NCBI GenBank assembly: GCA_001970955.1 | Contig: MPUH01000478.1 | Location: forward strand, 1-51,369 | Source of the DNA: Stentor coeruleus | Taxonomy: Eukaryota > Ciliophora > Heterotrichea > Heterotrichida > Stentoridae | DNA: 51,369 nt | Direction of reading: 5' to 3' | In this document: piece after piece, positions 1-9,118 of the stretch | How positions within the stretch are numbered: position 1 is the first letter of the stretch | Layout of the letters: every line of letters begins with the position of its first letter | Position numbers and translations under genes: made by a program | The notes under the pieces: generated by a model | What the model saw: the letters and a program-made list of their open reading frames with translations, nothing else | What the model was told of the DNA's origin: nothing | Database searches by the model: none

Positions 1-32
1 CCCTAACACCCTAACACCCTAACACCCTAACA
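1..32. repeat. Telomere, four CCCTAACA units
   Basis: The first 32 bases are four perfect copies of the 8-mer CCCTAACA, after which unique sequence begins. This C-rich strand at the left edge is the orientation expected at the 5' end of a chromosome. The 8-mer is the heterotrich telomere unit (Stentor, Blepharisma) and differs from the CCCCAA repeats of Tetrahymena. The window therefore starts at a true chromosome end. The 204 bases between telomere and the first stop codon hold no recognisable gene or subtelomeric repeat. Confidence 0.95.
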
Positions 33-236
33 ATTCTTGATAGTTTAGAAATAAGTTTCCAGCATTTAAGTTGAAGCAATTATTCAAATAAGAAAACTAT
101 TTTTACTTACTAATGTTCACTAAATATAAATATCTTAGTGAATAAAGATTGTATTACTAATTTAGTGTTATAATATATTTTTAATTTCAAATAGATTAAG
201 TGCGTTTTTTAATTATAATTATAAGTTTGCTTGAAA

Positions 237-1001
237 TTAATTGTGAACGTTTTTCGATATTTTTTTTAAATCACTTTTGATTTTTTTAAGTTCTCTGGTT
301 GTTAATTTTTTGCATTGTTCATTTGATATTGTTTCCACACACTGTCTAGAAAAACTTTTTTTAAATTTCTCCGTTGAGTTTTTCAATCTTATTGCATCAC
401 TTGCAAGATTGTTACATTTATCAAGAAGGAAATCAATCGTTTTTAATTGTGAAGTCTTTTTACTTTGAATTCTAGGCTTTGAGTATTGCTTATATTTGAT
501 ATCAATTTTCTTTGGAGATTCTTCTGTAGCAAACCTTTTGGTGCTGATTTGCCCATGGCCATGAGTTGCCTTTTTTACACTTTTAACTTCATCAAGTTTT
601 ATTCTTCGAATTGTATTTAAGTCCATTATATGTGGTAACGATGGACATCTTATACTTTTTATAGTTTTTAGCTTTTGTTGGGCTTCTTTGATTTGAAGAT
701 TTTTGTATGCATCCCAATATCCTTTTTCTTTAAGAAATTTTTCTTTTTCGCATATACTCCAGAAATCACTAACTCCAATACTTGATCTTCGGCTTATTTT
801 GTTATTTCTATTTCCAATTATGAGAGGAGAGTTATCTACCCCAATATTGAAGCCCATTTCTTTAAGAACTCTTGAATCTTTGATCGTTTTACGTTTAGGG
901 GACTCCTCGAATGAAATTGAACAGCTTTCTGAAAAGTCGTTTATGTCGTTTCTGGAAATTGGGCTCAGAAAAAGGATTTGTTTTACATTGACGGCTGACA
1001 T
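237..1001 (-). CDS. Hypothetical basic protein next to the telomere (254 aa)
   Basis: This is an intact frame starting at an ATG in an AT-rich leader and ending in TAA, with its 3' end facing the telomere. I do not recognise the protein. It is rich in Lys, Ser and Ile, has no membrane segment or signal peptide, and its last 80 residues look helical and very basic (repeated KKI, KKF and LKK motifs). The complementary + strand is also partly open, but the ATG context and ordinary codon use favour the minus strand. It is the most distal gene, with only about 200 bp to the telomeric repeats. A cytoskeletal or basal-body protein is possible, but nothing proves it. Confidence 0.6.
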   Translation of the reverse strand: MSAVNVKQILFLSPISRNDINDFSESCSISFEESPKRKTIKDSRVLKEMGFNIGVDNSPLIIGNRNNKISRRSSIGVSDFWSICEKEKFLKEKGYWDAYKNLQIKEAQQKLKTIKSIRCPSLPHIMDLNTIRRIKLDEVKSVKKATHGHGQISTKRFATEESPKKIDIKYKQYSKPRIQSKKTSQLKTIDFLLDKCNNLASDAIRLKNSTEKFKKSFSRQCVETISNEQCKKLTTRELKKIKSDLKKISKNVHN

Positions 1002-1478
1002 TAATAATATATTGAAATTTGCTTTGATTTTTGGTATATGTTGTTACTATTATTGAATATTTAATATTTTATATCTTGATTATATTTTTATTAATACATG
1101 TCTTTAGGTATATAAAATTACTTATATGAACTATTTTATATATTATGAAAACTTTAGAAGAGTTGTTTTATGTTAAATTATTTTATGTTTATACCGATTT
1201 TATTCTAATAGTTAGAGGAATTATATTTTCTTAGTTTTTTTATTTGTTGTTAAAGTTATTTATCTTTTATTAGGGTTTTTGTAATTTTATATATCATGAG
1301 GATAATTTAGCTTTTTATTTTTAGATGGAAAAATATATAATTTCTATGTATAAAAAATGATAGCTTTAATCTGGAGATGATTATTACTTGAGCATAAATT
1401 TTTATTATAGAATACGATTACTTTATTGTATTAGATCCTCATAGTAGTTTATACAGAAATAGTTATATAAGTTTATAA
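1002..1478. other. Intergenic spacer, no gene seen
   Basis: These 477 bases are very AT-rich, and the + strand is G/T-rich next to the upstream gene. No open frame with plausible composition is visible. The last 35 bases are the 5' flank of the first tRNA gene and recur before the second. Confidence 0.5.
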
Positions 1479-1550
1479 GGGTGGTTAGCTCAGCGGTAGA
1501 GCAATTGACTGCAGATCAATAGGTCATTGGTTCAACTCCGATACTGCCCT
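1479..1550 (+). tRNA. tRNA-Cys (GCA), copy 1
   Basis: A complete cloverleaf can be drawn: 7-bp acceptor stem (GGGTGGT with ACTGCCC, including G-T pairs), D stem GCTC/GAGC, anticodon stem ATTGA/TCAAT with loop CTGCAGA (anticodon GCA, Cys), T stem ATTGG/CCGAT, and discriminator U73, which is typical of tRNA-Cys. There is no intron. The 3' CCA is not encoded. A run of five T follows one base after the gene and can serve as the RNA polymerase III terminator. Confidence 0.95.
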
Positions 1551-1634
1551 CTTTTTATTATTAAAGCTATTTCTCTATTATATTCAGTCCTGTATCACAG
1601 CAGTTTATACAGGAATAGTTATATTAGTTTATAA

Positions 1635-1706
1635 GGGTGGTTAGCTCAGCGGTAGAGCAATTGACTGCAGATCAATAGGTCATTGGTTCAACTCCGATAC
1701 TGCCCT
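1635..1706 (+). tRNA. tRNA-Cys (GCA), copy 2
   Basis: The 72 bases are identical to copy 1, with the same folding and GCA anticodon, and a T-run terminator follows immediately. The copy has its own duplicated 5' flank, so both genes are probably functional. Confidence 0.95.
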
Positions 1707-2014
1707 CTTTTTGTTACTTTAACTATCACTTTTTATAAAAAATTTACTATTAAAAATCAACTTAAATACCTTTAATATTTACTTTTAGAAACAAAATTAT
1801 CTATCAAATCTCACTATTTCTCCACACATCATTATTTTAAACTCAATAATTTCCCCTATAACTTTACATTAATTTCTTTATAATCATAATTTACCATAAT
1901 TTCATGAAAAAACTCTCAAATCTAATTCTCAGATATCTACAAGCCAATTTTTTTAACTAATTAAAATCTATTTATCCATTATAATTATATGGATTATTTA
2001 ATAAAACTTTTCAT
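1707..2014. other. Intergenic spacer, no gene seen
   Basis: This AT-rich stretch becomes C-rich and G-poor on the + strand towards the ALG7 3' end. I see no open frame or RNA gene. Confidence 0.5.
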
Positions 2015-3172
2015 CTAATAAAATAAACTACTAACATGGTATCTGATATAAAATGCAAGGCCACATGACACGATTTGTAGGATAATTAAAATGTTAACCA
2101 ATTCTCTTTCATGTGTTGGACCAATTATCCATAATATCAGATTTATAAGTGTATGATGTTTAGTTACAGGTTCAAGAATATCCTCTTTAGCGTTATAATG
2201 AGGAAGTCGATGACGAGGACATTCAAAAAACCCAAAAATCTGAGGAACAGATATAAGGAAGTTTAATATTTGCGGGATGAAAAATAAAAGCATAGTTTTC
2301 GAATAATGTCCTAATATACCTGCCATAGCAAAAGTCATACCAGCAAAATAGCAGTAAGTGTCCCCAACAAAAACTTTTGACGGATATTTATTATATTTTA
2401 ATAATGCCAAAGTACTCATAAGAAATGGTAGTAATAATGAAACTGATATCAAATGTTGCTTATATATATCATCAGAAATATGCAAAAAAATTTCCTATAT
2501 AGCCTATACAATAAAATTATGAGTCAAAGCAGCTGATGCAATAACTAAACTTTGTCCAGCTTCAATACCATTAACTCCAGCATAAATATTGATTGCATTA
2601 GTACAAAAAACAGCAAGCATCATCATATAAATTTTATACAAAATCCCAAGTTCTATAGCTTTTCCTAAATAAATCCTCAAAGGTTCTGGAACAATAATCA
2701 AAGTTGTCCCAGAATAAGCTACAATTAAAGGAAAAGATGCTATTGTTGGAAGTAAAAGTTTATATCTCCAACGAAGATTCAATACATCATCTGCAAAGCC
2801 TAAGAAAATCATAAAACATACTGAAAAAGCGGCAGAGTTGTATTGAACTTGTGAATTTTTATCTGATGCATAGAAAAGCTGAGTTAGAATTAAAGTAACA
2901 AGATATGCTGTGGCTGGGACTATTCCTAATGCTTCAGGGCTTAATAATAATTACATTTCTTTAGGATTGTTTTTGTTAAGATCTTTTCCATATAATCCAG
3001 CTGCCCTTGTGGTTTTTTTGATTATTGGGATTAGTCTTAAGGTAATGATAAAAGAAAAGAAAGATGTGATCATGAGGGGGATGAGACTTTCCCATTCATT
3101 GAATCCTATATAAGAACTGAATACAAAAGGAAAGCATGCGCAGGATGAGATAATAAGACTGAAAAAATCCAT
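2015..3172 (-). CDS. ALG7: UDP-GlcNAc--dolichyl-phosphate GlcNAc-1-P transferase
   Basis: The enzyme (DPAGT1 in animals) moves GlcNAc-1-phosphate from UDP-GlcNAc to dolichyl phosphate in the ER membrane, the first step of N-glycan precursor assembly and the target of tunicamycin. Exons are 2955-3172, 2510-2939 and 2015-2494, separated by two 15-nt introns (2940-2954 GTAATTATTATTAAG; 2495-2509 GTATAGGCTATATAG). Splicing gives 375 aa in one frame. Family motifs in order are GKDLNK...KEIPEALGIV, GFADDVLNLRWRYK (catalytic Asp pair), AVFCTNAINIYAGVNGIEAGQS, VFVGDTYCYFAGMTFA and CPRHRLP. Multiple hydrophobic segments fit the roughly ten-helix fold, and the length is slightly under the animal enzyme (about 408 aa). 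Unspliced, the gene looks like three short frames. Confidence 0.95.
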
Positions 3173-3729
3173 TATTACGTGTACTTTGTTTGATTATTTT
3201 AATAGGGAGAGTGAAGATTTAATAAGATAAGATGTGCTGGGTTTAATTGAAGTTGGCAATTTGGATGATGAATTGGATTTATTAAGTTTTATGTTTGTGA
3301 GGTTAAAATGGTAAAGTTTTTGGGACTTTATGATGTAGGAAATATATGTGAATATTGATGATGGATGATTTTTTATATTTTTATGGCTTTTAGGTTAGAG
3401 AATAGGATTTTTTAGATGTGTGATTAATTGTTGGGATATATTATTGATAATAAGATTATTAGAAGATTTTTATTATTGCTGGATAGGTTGTTGATTTTTA
3501 AGTCATGTAATAAGGAATGTATTTGAAATGTTGGATTTGATAGACAATAAGAATAAANTGTAATAAGGAATGTATTTGAAATGTTGGATTTGATAGACAA
3601 TAAGAATAAATGAAATTAATTAATGAAGTTTTTATGATTTTTTATAGACAATTATAAGCGATATATGTAAAACCAAACTAATAAATAGTAAAAATACCAT
3701 TTTTCAATATTAAAATACGATAAATTCGA
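3173..3729. other. Intergenic spacer with an unmerged contig overlap
   Basis: No gene is visible. The left half is G/T-rich on the + strand. The spacer contains the single-N junction at 3558 with its duplicated 52-bp flank, so its true length is probably about 53 bp shorter. Confidence 0.6.
3506..3610. repeat. Assembly junction: 52-bp direct repeat around one N
   Basis: Bases 3506-3557 and 3559-3610 are identical and separated only by the N at 3558. This is the pattern left when two overlapping contigs are joined with a placeholder instead of being merged. It lies between genes. Confidence 0.9.
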
Positions 3730-4459
3730 TTATCTACTAGCTAATTTTCTATCGATTTCCTTACGGACTATTTCAAGACTATAATCATCTAGTTCCTTAA
3801 TCAATGCCAATAGCGCACACAAAACATTATTACTCCGATTTTCGGAGCTTGGTTCATTCTTAACTTTATTAATCCTTGGAGGTTCCTTTATTGCAGGTGA
3901 AGGATTTCTTTCTCTTCTTTGAACATTTTCTTTAGAAGCTTCATTTTCTTTATTTCTAATTTTTCCCAGATCAGCTTTGGAAGCCTGGGTTTTTTCTTCA
4001 GGAGTAACTGCTTGATTGTCTAGTTTCACTAAATTTGGTAATGCATATAAAACAGCCTCCCTATAATTAGGAGCTTCAGCACATGGATTTTCCCATAACC
4101 AAAGAACTTTTAAATTAGGTAATCCTTGTAAATAGCGAATTTCACTTAAATCTTGGATAAGGTTTTTACGAAGATAGAGCTCAGTGAGTTTTTTACAATA
4201 TGAGAATGGTTGAATTTCACTTAAATCTTGGATAAGGTTTTTACGAAGATAGAGCTCAGTGAGTTTTTTACAATATGAGAATGGTTTTAGTGTTGATATT
4301 TTATTCACACTTAATGAAAGGATTTCAATATTTGGCATTTCTCTGAGAATTGACACATCTTCGATATCATTTCCCCAAAGATTTAGGTTCTTGATTTGTT
4401 CAAGATTTGAAACTTTAGTCCTTAGTTAAGATAACTTCTTCTGTCAATACTTTTGACAT
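3730..4459 (-). CDS. CFAP410: CFAP410 (C21orf2)-like leucine-rich-repeat ciliary protein
   Basis: CFAP410 is a basal-body/ciliary LRR protein. Visible are LRRs, an LRR cap (LPNLKVLWLWENPC ... LPNLVKLDNQAVT), a charged linker and a C-terminal helix (NNVLCALLALIKELDDYSLE) resembling the family's oligomerisation helix. The usual N-terminal residues are encoded upstream of 4356 (NLEQIKNLNLWGNDIEDV), and a likely ATG lies at 4457-4459. The start region and the LRRs are in different frames: a shift occurs near 4418-4432 around AACTAAGGACTAAAG, and no 15- or 16-nt intron repairs it. One LRR is present as an exact 75-bp tandem copy. Frameshift and repeat may both be assembly faults. Ends at TAA. Confidence 0.85.
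4137..4286 (-). repeat. Perfect 75-bp tandem duplication of one LRR
   Basis: Bases 4137-4211 and 4212-4286 are identical, encoding the same 25 residues twice (core LTELYLRKNLIQDLSEI). Animal CFAP410 has this repeat once. No N marks the junction. It is either a very recent LRR duplication or an unmarked contig-overlap error of the kind seen seven times elsewhere in the window. Confidence 0.9.
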
Positions 4460-5431
4460 ATTATTTGAATTTTTTTTTCTTATTGTTGATACATGAATTG
4501 AAAGAAAATTATGTAGGATTTATAATTAGCATGATTTAAAAGTTAATTAATTTGGTGTATTGATTTATGAAGGATTTAATAAGATATATTATAGGGTATA
4601 ATATAGAGGTTTTTTAAAAAAATTGATAAAATAGTTGGATATGATATAGTTTTTGTAATTTAGATATTTTATGTATTTTAAAGATATATTTTGAGTAGTT
4701 TTTTTTTTTACTTTATTTTAAACTTAGATATTTTATTATGTTTTATGTTTATGTTATTTTTAAGGTTATATATGCTTATTATTAGATTTTATGTAAGAGT
4801 TTACTGATATCATAAATAATATAAATAGAAATTATTGCATTATAACTATAAGATTTTAAGACTCTCTAAGATATTTTTATATTTACACTCACCAAGATTT
4901 TAAACTTTTCATTTCTGCCTAAAAAAACTATTTTTAAATCCAAGAAACCATTTATTCAAAGGTAACCTTAAGTCATCTAATCTCCAATAAAAATCTAATA
5001 ACTATATACCTTATCAATCCAATAATATTTCAAAGCAAAAAATCTAACATAATCAAATGATTCTTCATTGACCATAACATCACCTAATGAATTAACCATT
5101 AAAAAAAAAAACTTAAACTCATAAACCCCAAACTTTTAGTCTACAAATATTTTTAACCCTAAATCCTACATATAAAAATCTTCTAATCTCAACAGCTAAC
5201 TTTTCCTCTACTCATAATTAAAAAATCATAAACTACCTATTTTCATTACCTCCAGCAGCCTGTTATCTCCATCTATAAAACCCAAAATTTATACTCTACA
5301 ATATTTATACATCTACCTAACCATATACAAACATATATTTTTACAATCTAAAAATTCCACCAGTCAACCAAAACAATAAAATCCTCCACCTCTCATTTCA
5401 TAATTATTCCCCAAATTATTTTTATAAAATT
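4460..5431. other. Divergent promoter spacer, no gene seen
   Basis: This spacer lies between two divergently transcribed genes. The left part is G-rich and C-free on the + strand (4561-4620: 11 G, 0 C); the right part is the reverse (5341-5400: 19 C, 1 G). The switch falls near 4850. I see no coding frame or RNA gene. Confidence 0.6.
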
Positions 5432-6511
5432 ATGAGTGAAGACATTGAAACCCATATCTTGAGAAAATACGAAATCCTTCAAAAACTTGGTAAAGGCGCA
5501 TATGGAATAGTATGGAAAGCTATCGACAAAAAGACCCGTGAAGTCATCGCTCTTAAAAAAGTTTTTGATGCATTCCAAAATGCTACTGATGCCCAAAGAA
5601 CCTTCAGAGAAATTATGTTCCTACAAGAGCTAAATGGTCATGAAAACATTATCCGCTTGCTTAATGTAATTAGAGCAGAAAATGACCGGGATATATATTT
5701 AGTCTTTGATTTTATGGAGACTGATCTTCATGCAGTAATTCGCGCTAACATATTAGAAGAAATTCATAAACAATATGTTACATATCAAATCATAAAAGCC
5801 TTAAAATATATGCATACAGGCCAATTACTTCATCGTGATCTAAAGCCATCAAATATCTTATTAAACTCAGAATGTCTAGTAAAAGTTGCAGATTTCGGCC
5901 TAGCCCGCTCTGTTGCTTCTCAAGAAGAAGGTTCAAATGCAGTACTTACAGATTATGTGGCAACTCGTTGGTATCGAGCACCAGAAATTTTATTAGGTTC
6001 AACAAAATACTCAAAAGCTGTAGATATGTGGAGTTTAGGATGTATTATTGGAGAAATGCTTCATGGGAAACCTATATTCCCAGGAACTTCAACATTAAAT
6101 CAACTTGATAGGATTCTTGAACTTACAGGAAGACCTTCAGCAGAAGATATTGAGTCGATACAAAGCAATTTAGCTTCAACTATGTTAGATAGTTTACCTC
6201 CAGGAAGGACTAAAACTTATCATGATTTTTTCCCTTCTGCTAGTGATGATGGTTTAGATCTTGTTAGAAAACTTTTACAATTTAATCCACTTAAAAGACT
6301 GACTATTGAACAAACGCTAAGACATCCTTATGTTAGTCAGTTTCATAATCCTGATGATGAACCTGCATGTAATCGGACTATTACTATTTCTATTAATGAT
6401 GATAAAAAATTCTCTATAAGAGAATATAGGGATAGGATATATACAGATATTTCGAAAAAGAAAAAGGAGATACGTAGAAGACATTTGCAAGCAAGAGGCT
6501 ATTATCATTAA
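5432..6511 (+). CDS. MAPK15: MAPK15/ERK7-like protein kinase (359 aa)
   Basis: This atypical MAP kinase phosphorylates Ser/Thr before Pro; in other eukaryotes MAPK15 acts at basal bodies and in ciliogenesis and autophagy. All kinase motifs are intact: glycine loop GKGAYG (21-25), catalytic Lys42, HRDLKPSN (Asp136), DFG (Asp154), activation loop TDY (Thr173-Tyr175), and ATRWYRAPE. The segments FDAFQNATDAQRTFRE, RAENDRDIYLVFDFM and GTSTLNQLD are characteristic of the ERK7/8 subfamily. The activation loop is TDY where the vertebrate protein has TEY. The C-terminal tail after the kinase fold is only about 50 basic residues, much shorter than in animals. A single exon starts at an ATG after a C-rich, G-poor leader. 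Confidence 0.93.
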   Translation: MSEDIETHILRKYEILQKLGKGAYGIVWKAIDKKTREVIALKKVFDAFQNATDAQRTFREIMFLQELNGHENIIRLLNVIRAENDRDIYLVFDFMETDLHAVIRANILEEIHKQYVTYQIIKALKYMHTGQLLHRDLKPSNILLNSECLVKVADFGLARSVASQEEGSNAVLTDYVATRWYRAPEILLGSTKYSKAVDMWSLGCIIGEMLHGKPIFPGTSTLNQLDRILELTGRPSAEDIESIQSNLASTMLDSLPPGRTKTYHDFFPSASDDGLDLVRKLLQFNPLKRLTIEQTLRHPYVSQFHNPDDEPACNRTITISINDDKKFSIREYRDRIYTDISKKKKEIRRRHLQARGYYH

Positions 6512-6875
6512 TAGATAGTAATTTATTGGATTAGTTGATGGGTTTTTTATGGGTAATGGTTGTGAAATATGTTTAAAATTATAAGATTTTAGTTTTTATT
6601 CGTATATAGAATGCTTGATATTTTTAATGTAAAATTTTAAACTAATATAAACGATAATATTTCTTAAACTTTAAAGAATCAAAAGTGTATCTTGCCCCAA
6701 CACAACAATTTATAAAAAATCTAAACTCAACTATCATCAATCCTCAAAAACACAAATAAGCTTTTCATATAATTATTAAATTAAATTTACATATATAACA
6801 ACACAATCTTTTAACAAAATCTTTAAATCCTATTATCTTAATAGCTCAACTATAAGATTATATCTTAAATAATAT
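6512..6875. other. Convergent 3' spacer, no gene seen
   Basis: This lies between two gene 3' ends. Composition flips from G-rich (6541-6600: 12 G, 0 C) to C-rich (6721-6780: 13 C, 1 G) near 6650. I see no gene. Confidence 0.6.
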
Positions 6876-7496
6876 CTAATTAATCTCCGGAGCATAATAA
6901 AGTTCACCAACTACATTAGGAATTTCCTTATTTTTTTCTATAACCCTAGCTTGAATGATATGAAATATATAAGATTTCACAGTTATCAACATTAAAATAA
7001 AAGTTGTGACTATCATCAAGCAAATCTGAACATCTTTTTTATCGATTCTAACAATCTCATTNTGAACATCTTTTTTATCGATTCTAACAATCTCATTATC
7101 ATTTTTAGTATTAACATCATAAATCTCTTTATCTCCCATACCAAAAATCTTATAAGCTTGAACACCAACATAAACCAAATCAAGAACTATCATCAAAATA
7201 AAAAAATTTCTTGATAAACCTCTAGATTTAATCTTTGTATTTCTCACTCCAATAATCCCTATAACAATACCAAGTCCATGCAAAATAATTTCAGCCCAAT
7301 TCATTATTGGATTATCATATGGTTCAGCAACAATAATATACATCAAAAATCCAATGCAATATGATATTAAACAATAAGAGAATAGTTTCAATGCAAATAA
7401 TAAAGCTTGAATGTGCAATTCGTATATTTTTGTGCTACCGTCCATATCTTGATCACTAAGTGGCCTATAGCGAATAGCTGCTGAGCTGACATGCAT
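6876..7496 (-). CDS. Small multi-pass membrane protein, unknown
   Basis: The protein has about four hydrophobic segments, a charged loop (KNDNEIVRIDKKDV) and a basic C-terminal part. I do not recognise a family. I place the start at the ATG at 7494-7496 (MHVSSAAIRY): the upstream in-frame ATG at 7556 would overlap the 3' end of the macrodomain gene, and 7496 leaves a clean 28-bp gap. A single N at 7062 sits inside the frame between two identical 35-bp copies, so residues NEIVRIDKKDV appear twice around an X. Removing the artefact (36 nt, 12 codons) keeps the frame and gives about 194 aa. Ends at TAG. Confidence 0.7.
   Translation of the reverse strand: MHVSSAAIRYRPLSDQDMDGSTKIYELHIQALLFALKLFSYCLISYCIGFLMYIIVAEPYDNPIMNWAEIILHGLGIVIGIIGVRNTKIKSRGLSRNFFILMIVLDLVYVGVQAYKIFGMGDKEIYDVNTKNDNEIVRIDKKDVXNEIVRIDKKDVQICLMIVTTFILMLITVKSYIFHIIQARVIEKNKEIPNVVGELYYAPEIN
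7027..7097. repeat. Assembly junction: 35-bp direct repeat around one N
   Basis: Bases 7027-7061 and 7063-7097 are identical and flank N7062. The junction is inside the membrane-protein gene, where it creates a false in-frame 12-codon duplication. Confidence 0.92.
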
Positions 7497-7524
7497 ATTT
7501 ATTATATTTAAAGTATTAAGTTTT

Positions 7525-8316
7525 TTAACTAAATTGAAGTTGTTCATTGCAGGCAAAACAAATACTTACAGGTGCACTCTTTGAATAGCAGAAATCACAC
7601 ATACCCTTACAACAGTTGCTACTTGTACTAAAATTCTCTAAAGAAAATGTATTTTTGCATACTTTGCAAAAGGAATTGAAAATGCTTAGTCCTTGCTCTT
7701 CTGGAGTCCCGTAGTATTCAAAAACATCAAACTTATCACTTTGATTAAGAAATTCAGTTGCAAAAATGATAGTTTCTTCTATGGTAAATAAACAGAGATT
7801 TATTGATTTCATATTTGGGAAGTATTCTGTCTGAGAGGCAAATATGATAAAAGCTTTAAAATGACATTGTGCGCTTACATCTTTGGGAAAACCAAAAATC
7901 CCACAAGAAATCCCAGGTATGTTGACACTGTTACATTCTTTAATTGATGCTTCTTTTATGCTGTTTACAAGTGTTGATATTAGCATATCCTCATTTAAAT
8001 ATGAACCTTTTTCTTTTGGCCCTACAGCATGAATAATGCATTTAAAGCCTTTTACTCTCAAATTTAAAGGGTTTGTTGAGGCTACACCACCTAATATTAT
8101 GCGTCCATTTTCTGCTATCCAATTTCTGCTTTCTTCTCTTATTTTTTCACCTGCTTCTTTAGCAATTTGACCTGCAATTCCTCCTCCATGTTCTAATTCT
8201 TCATTAGCTGCATTGACAACTGCCTCTGCGTGAAGATTAAGAGCACTTCCAAAATATAAACGTATCAAAACATTGTTAATCAAAGCTGAAGCGATAAGAG
8301 GTATTTCTGATGACAT
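7525..8316 (-). CDS. Macrodomain protein with C-terminal cysteine cluster (263 aa)
   Basis: Macrodomains bind ADP-ribose and many remove it from proteins. The domain covers about residues 10-180: VVNAANEELEHGGGIAGQI is the adenine/ribose-binding region with the conserved Asn and Gly-rich loop, CIIHAVGP follows, and GISCGIFGFP is the phosphate loop. The last 45 residues hold a compact cysteine cluster (CKVC ... CCKGMCDFCY ... CFACN) able to bind two zinc ions in a RING/FYVE-like way; I cannot name it. A frame-consistent ATG exists at 8349, but 8316 (MSSEIPL) sits in the AT-rich leader typical of neighbouring genes and is preferred. Hydrolase or only a reader is not decidable from the sequence. 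Ends at TAA. Confidence 0.88.
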   Translation of the reverse strand: MSSEIPLIASALINNVLIRLYFGSALNLHAEAVVNAANEELEHGGGIAGQIAKEAGEKIREESRNWIAENGRIILGGVASTNPLNLRVKGFKCIIHAVGPKEKGSYLNEDMLISTLVNSIKEASIKECNSVNIPGISCGIFGFPKDVSAQCHFKAFIIFASQTEYFPNMKSINLCLFTIEETIIFATEFLNQSDKFDVFEYYGTPEEQGLSIFNSFCKVCKNTFSLENFSTSSNCCKGMCDFCYSKSAPVSICFACNEQLQFS

Positions 8317-9118
8317 ATTTATTATTCTATATTTTGTTGAAACATGCATACAATCTATTTGTATCGTGCTATTGCCTATTTTAGTGTTTTTATTAATACT
8401 AAAACTACATTCATGAGATTTAGCACAATTTGTTCATAATAATTCGTGAATATATAGTTAAAAAATATGTATAATATAATTATTTAGATGAAAAAAAATA
8501 AATGATTGATCTTCTAGTTTTTCATATTATTACTGCTTGATAAATTATGTGATACTTAAATCCATGAAAAACTTTTTAAAAATCTCTTTATTTCTGCACT
8601 AATCCTCGACATATATTCTTTTAAAGTAAGATTATAATTCTTTTAACAGTTCCAAATTAGGACAATATTTTCCCGTTTTAGATAAATATTATTACAATTG
8701 TACATAAATTACCTATCCTTTCTCTATACACATAAATAAAAAAATCATAAAATCTTAAGATCTAGAGGTAGCGTCTACCGATGATAAACACATATTTTCT
8801 ATATCTTCTATAACAAATTAGCCTAGATATTCAAAACTATCCATATCTGCAATTCATTTAACAAAACTACTATTTAAATACCATTATTATATCATAAAAA
8901 TTAAAGATCTAAGTCTATTTATTTGATTGAAAAATAAATAATTCTTCAAAATTCAATTTAATTCATAATATAAACATAAACTTTAAGTTCTAAAATCTTG
9001 CCAAAGATATGGCTTATTACATAATTCATACTATATTTTACCTAAAATTTATATCATTCATAAATAACCCTCAAAACTAAATATAAAAAATCAAATAGCA
9101 GCTTAATCAAAACTTCCA
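8317..9118. other. Intergenic spacer, no gene seen
   Basis: About 800 bp with no supported gene. The right two thirds are C-rich on the + strand, as is usual left of a gene here. I looked for tRNA and box C/D snoRNA signals and found none that hold up. Confidence 0.5.

Larger units (their letters stand above)
1445..1713 (+). repeat. 156-bp tandem duplication carrying tRNA-Cys
   Basis: The tRNA and about 35 bases of 5' flank (starting near agtttatacag) occur twice with a period of 156 bp. The two tRNA bodies are identical over 72 nt; the 5' flanks differ by a few substitutions and the DNA between copies is more diverged. The flank differences show that this is a genuine local duplication and not an assembly echo. 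Confidence 0.85.

Noticed and set aside
703..1056. 117-codon + strand frame opposite the first gene
   Set aside because: It lies antisense to the 254-codon frame, has a hydrophobic low-complexity product and no family; treated as a shadow.
2015..3172. Three separate small membrane-protein genes
   Set aside because: They are exons of one ALG7 gene joined by two 15-nt introns.
5393..5596. Minus-strand frame over the start of the kinase gene
   Set aside because: It is antisense to the conserved kinase N-terminal lobe and has no family.
8755..8805. Possible box C/D snoRNA (ccgatgataa near 8780)
   Set aside because: No matching D box or terminal stem could be found at the right distance.
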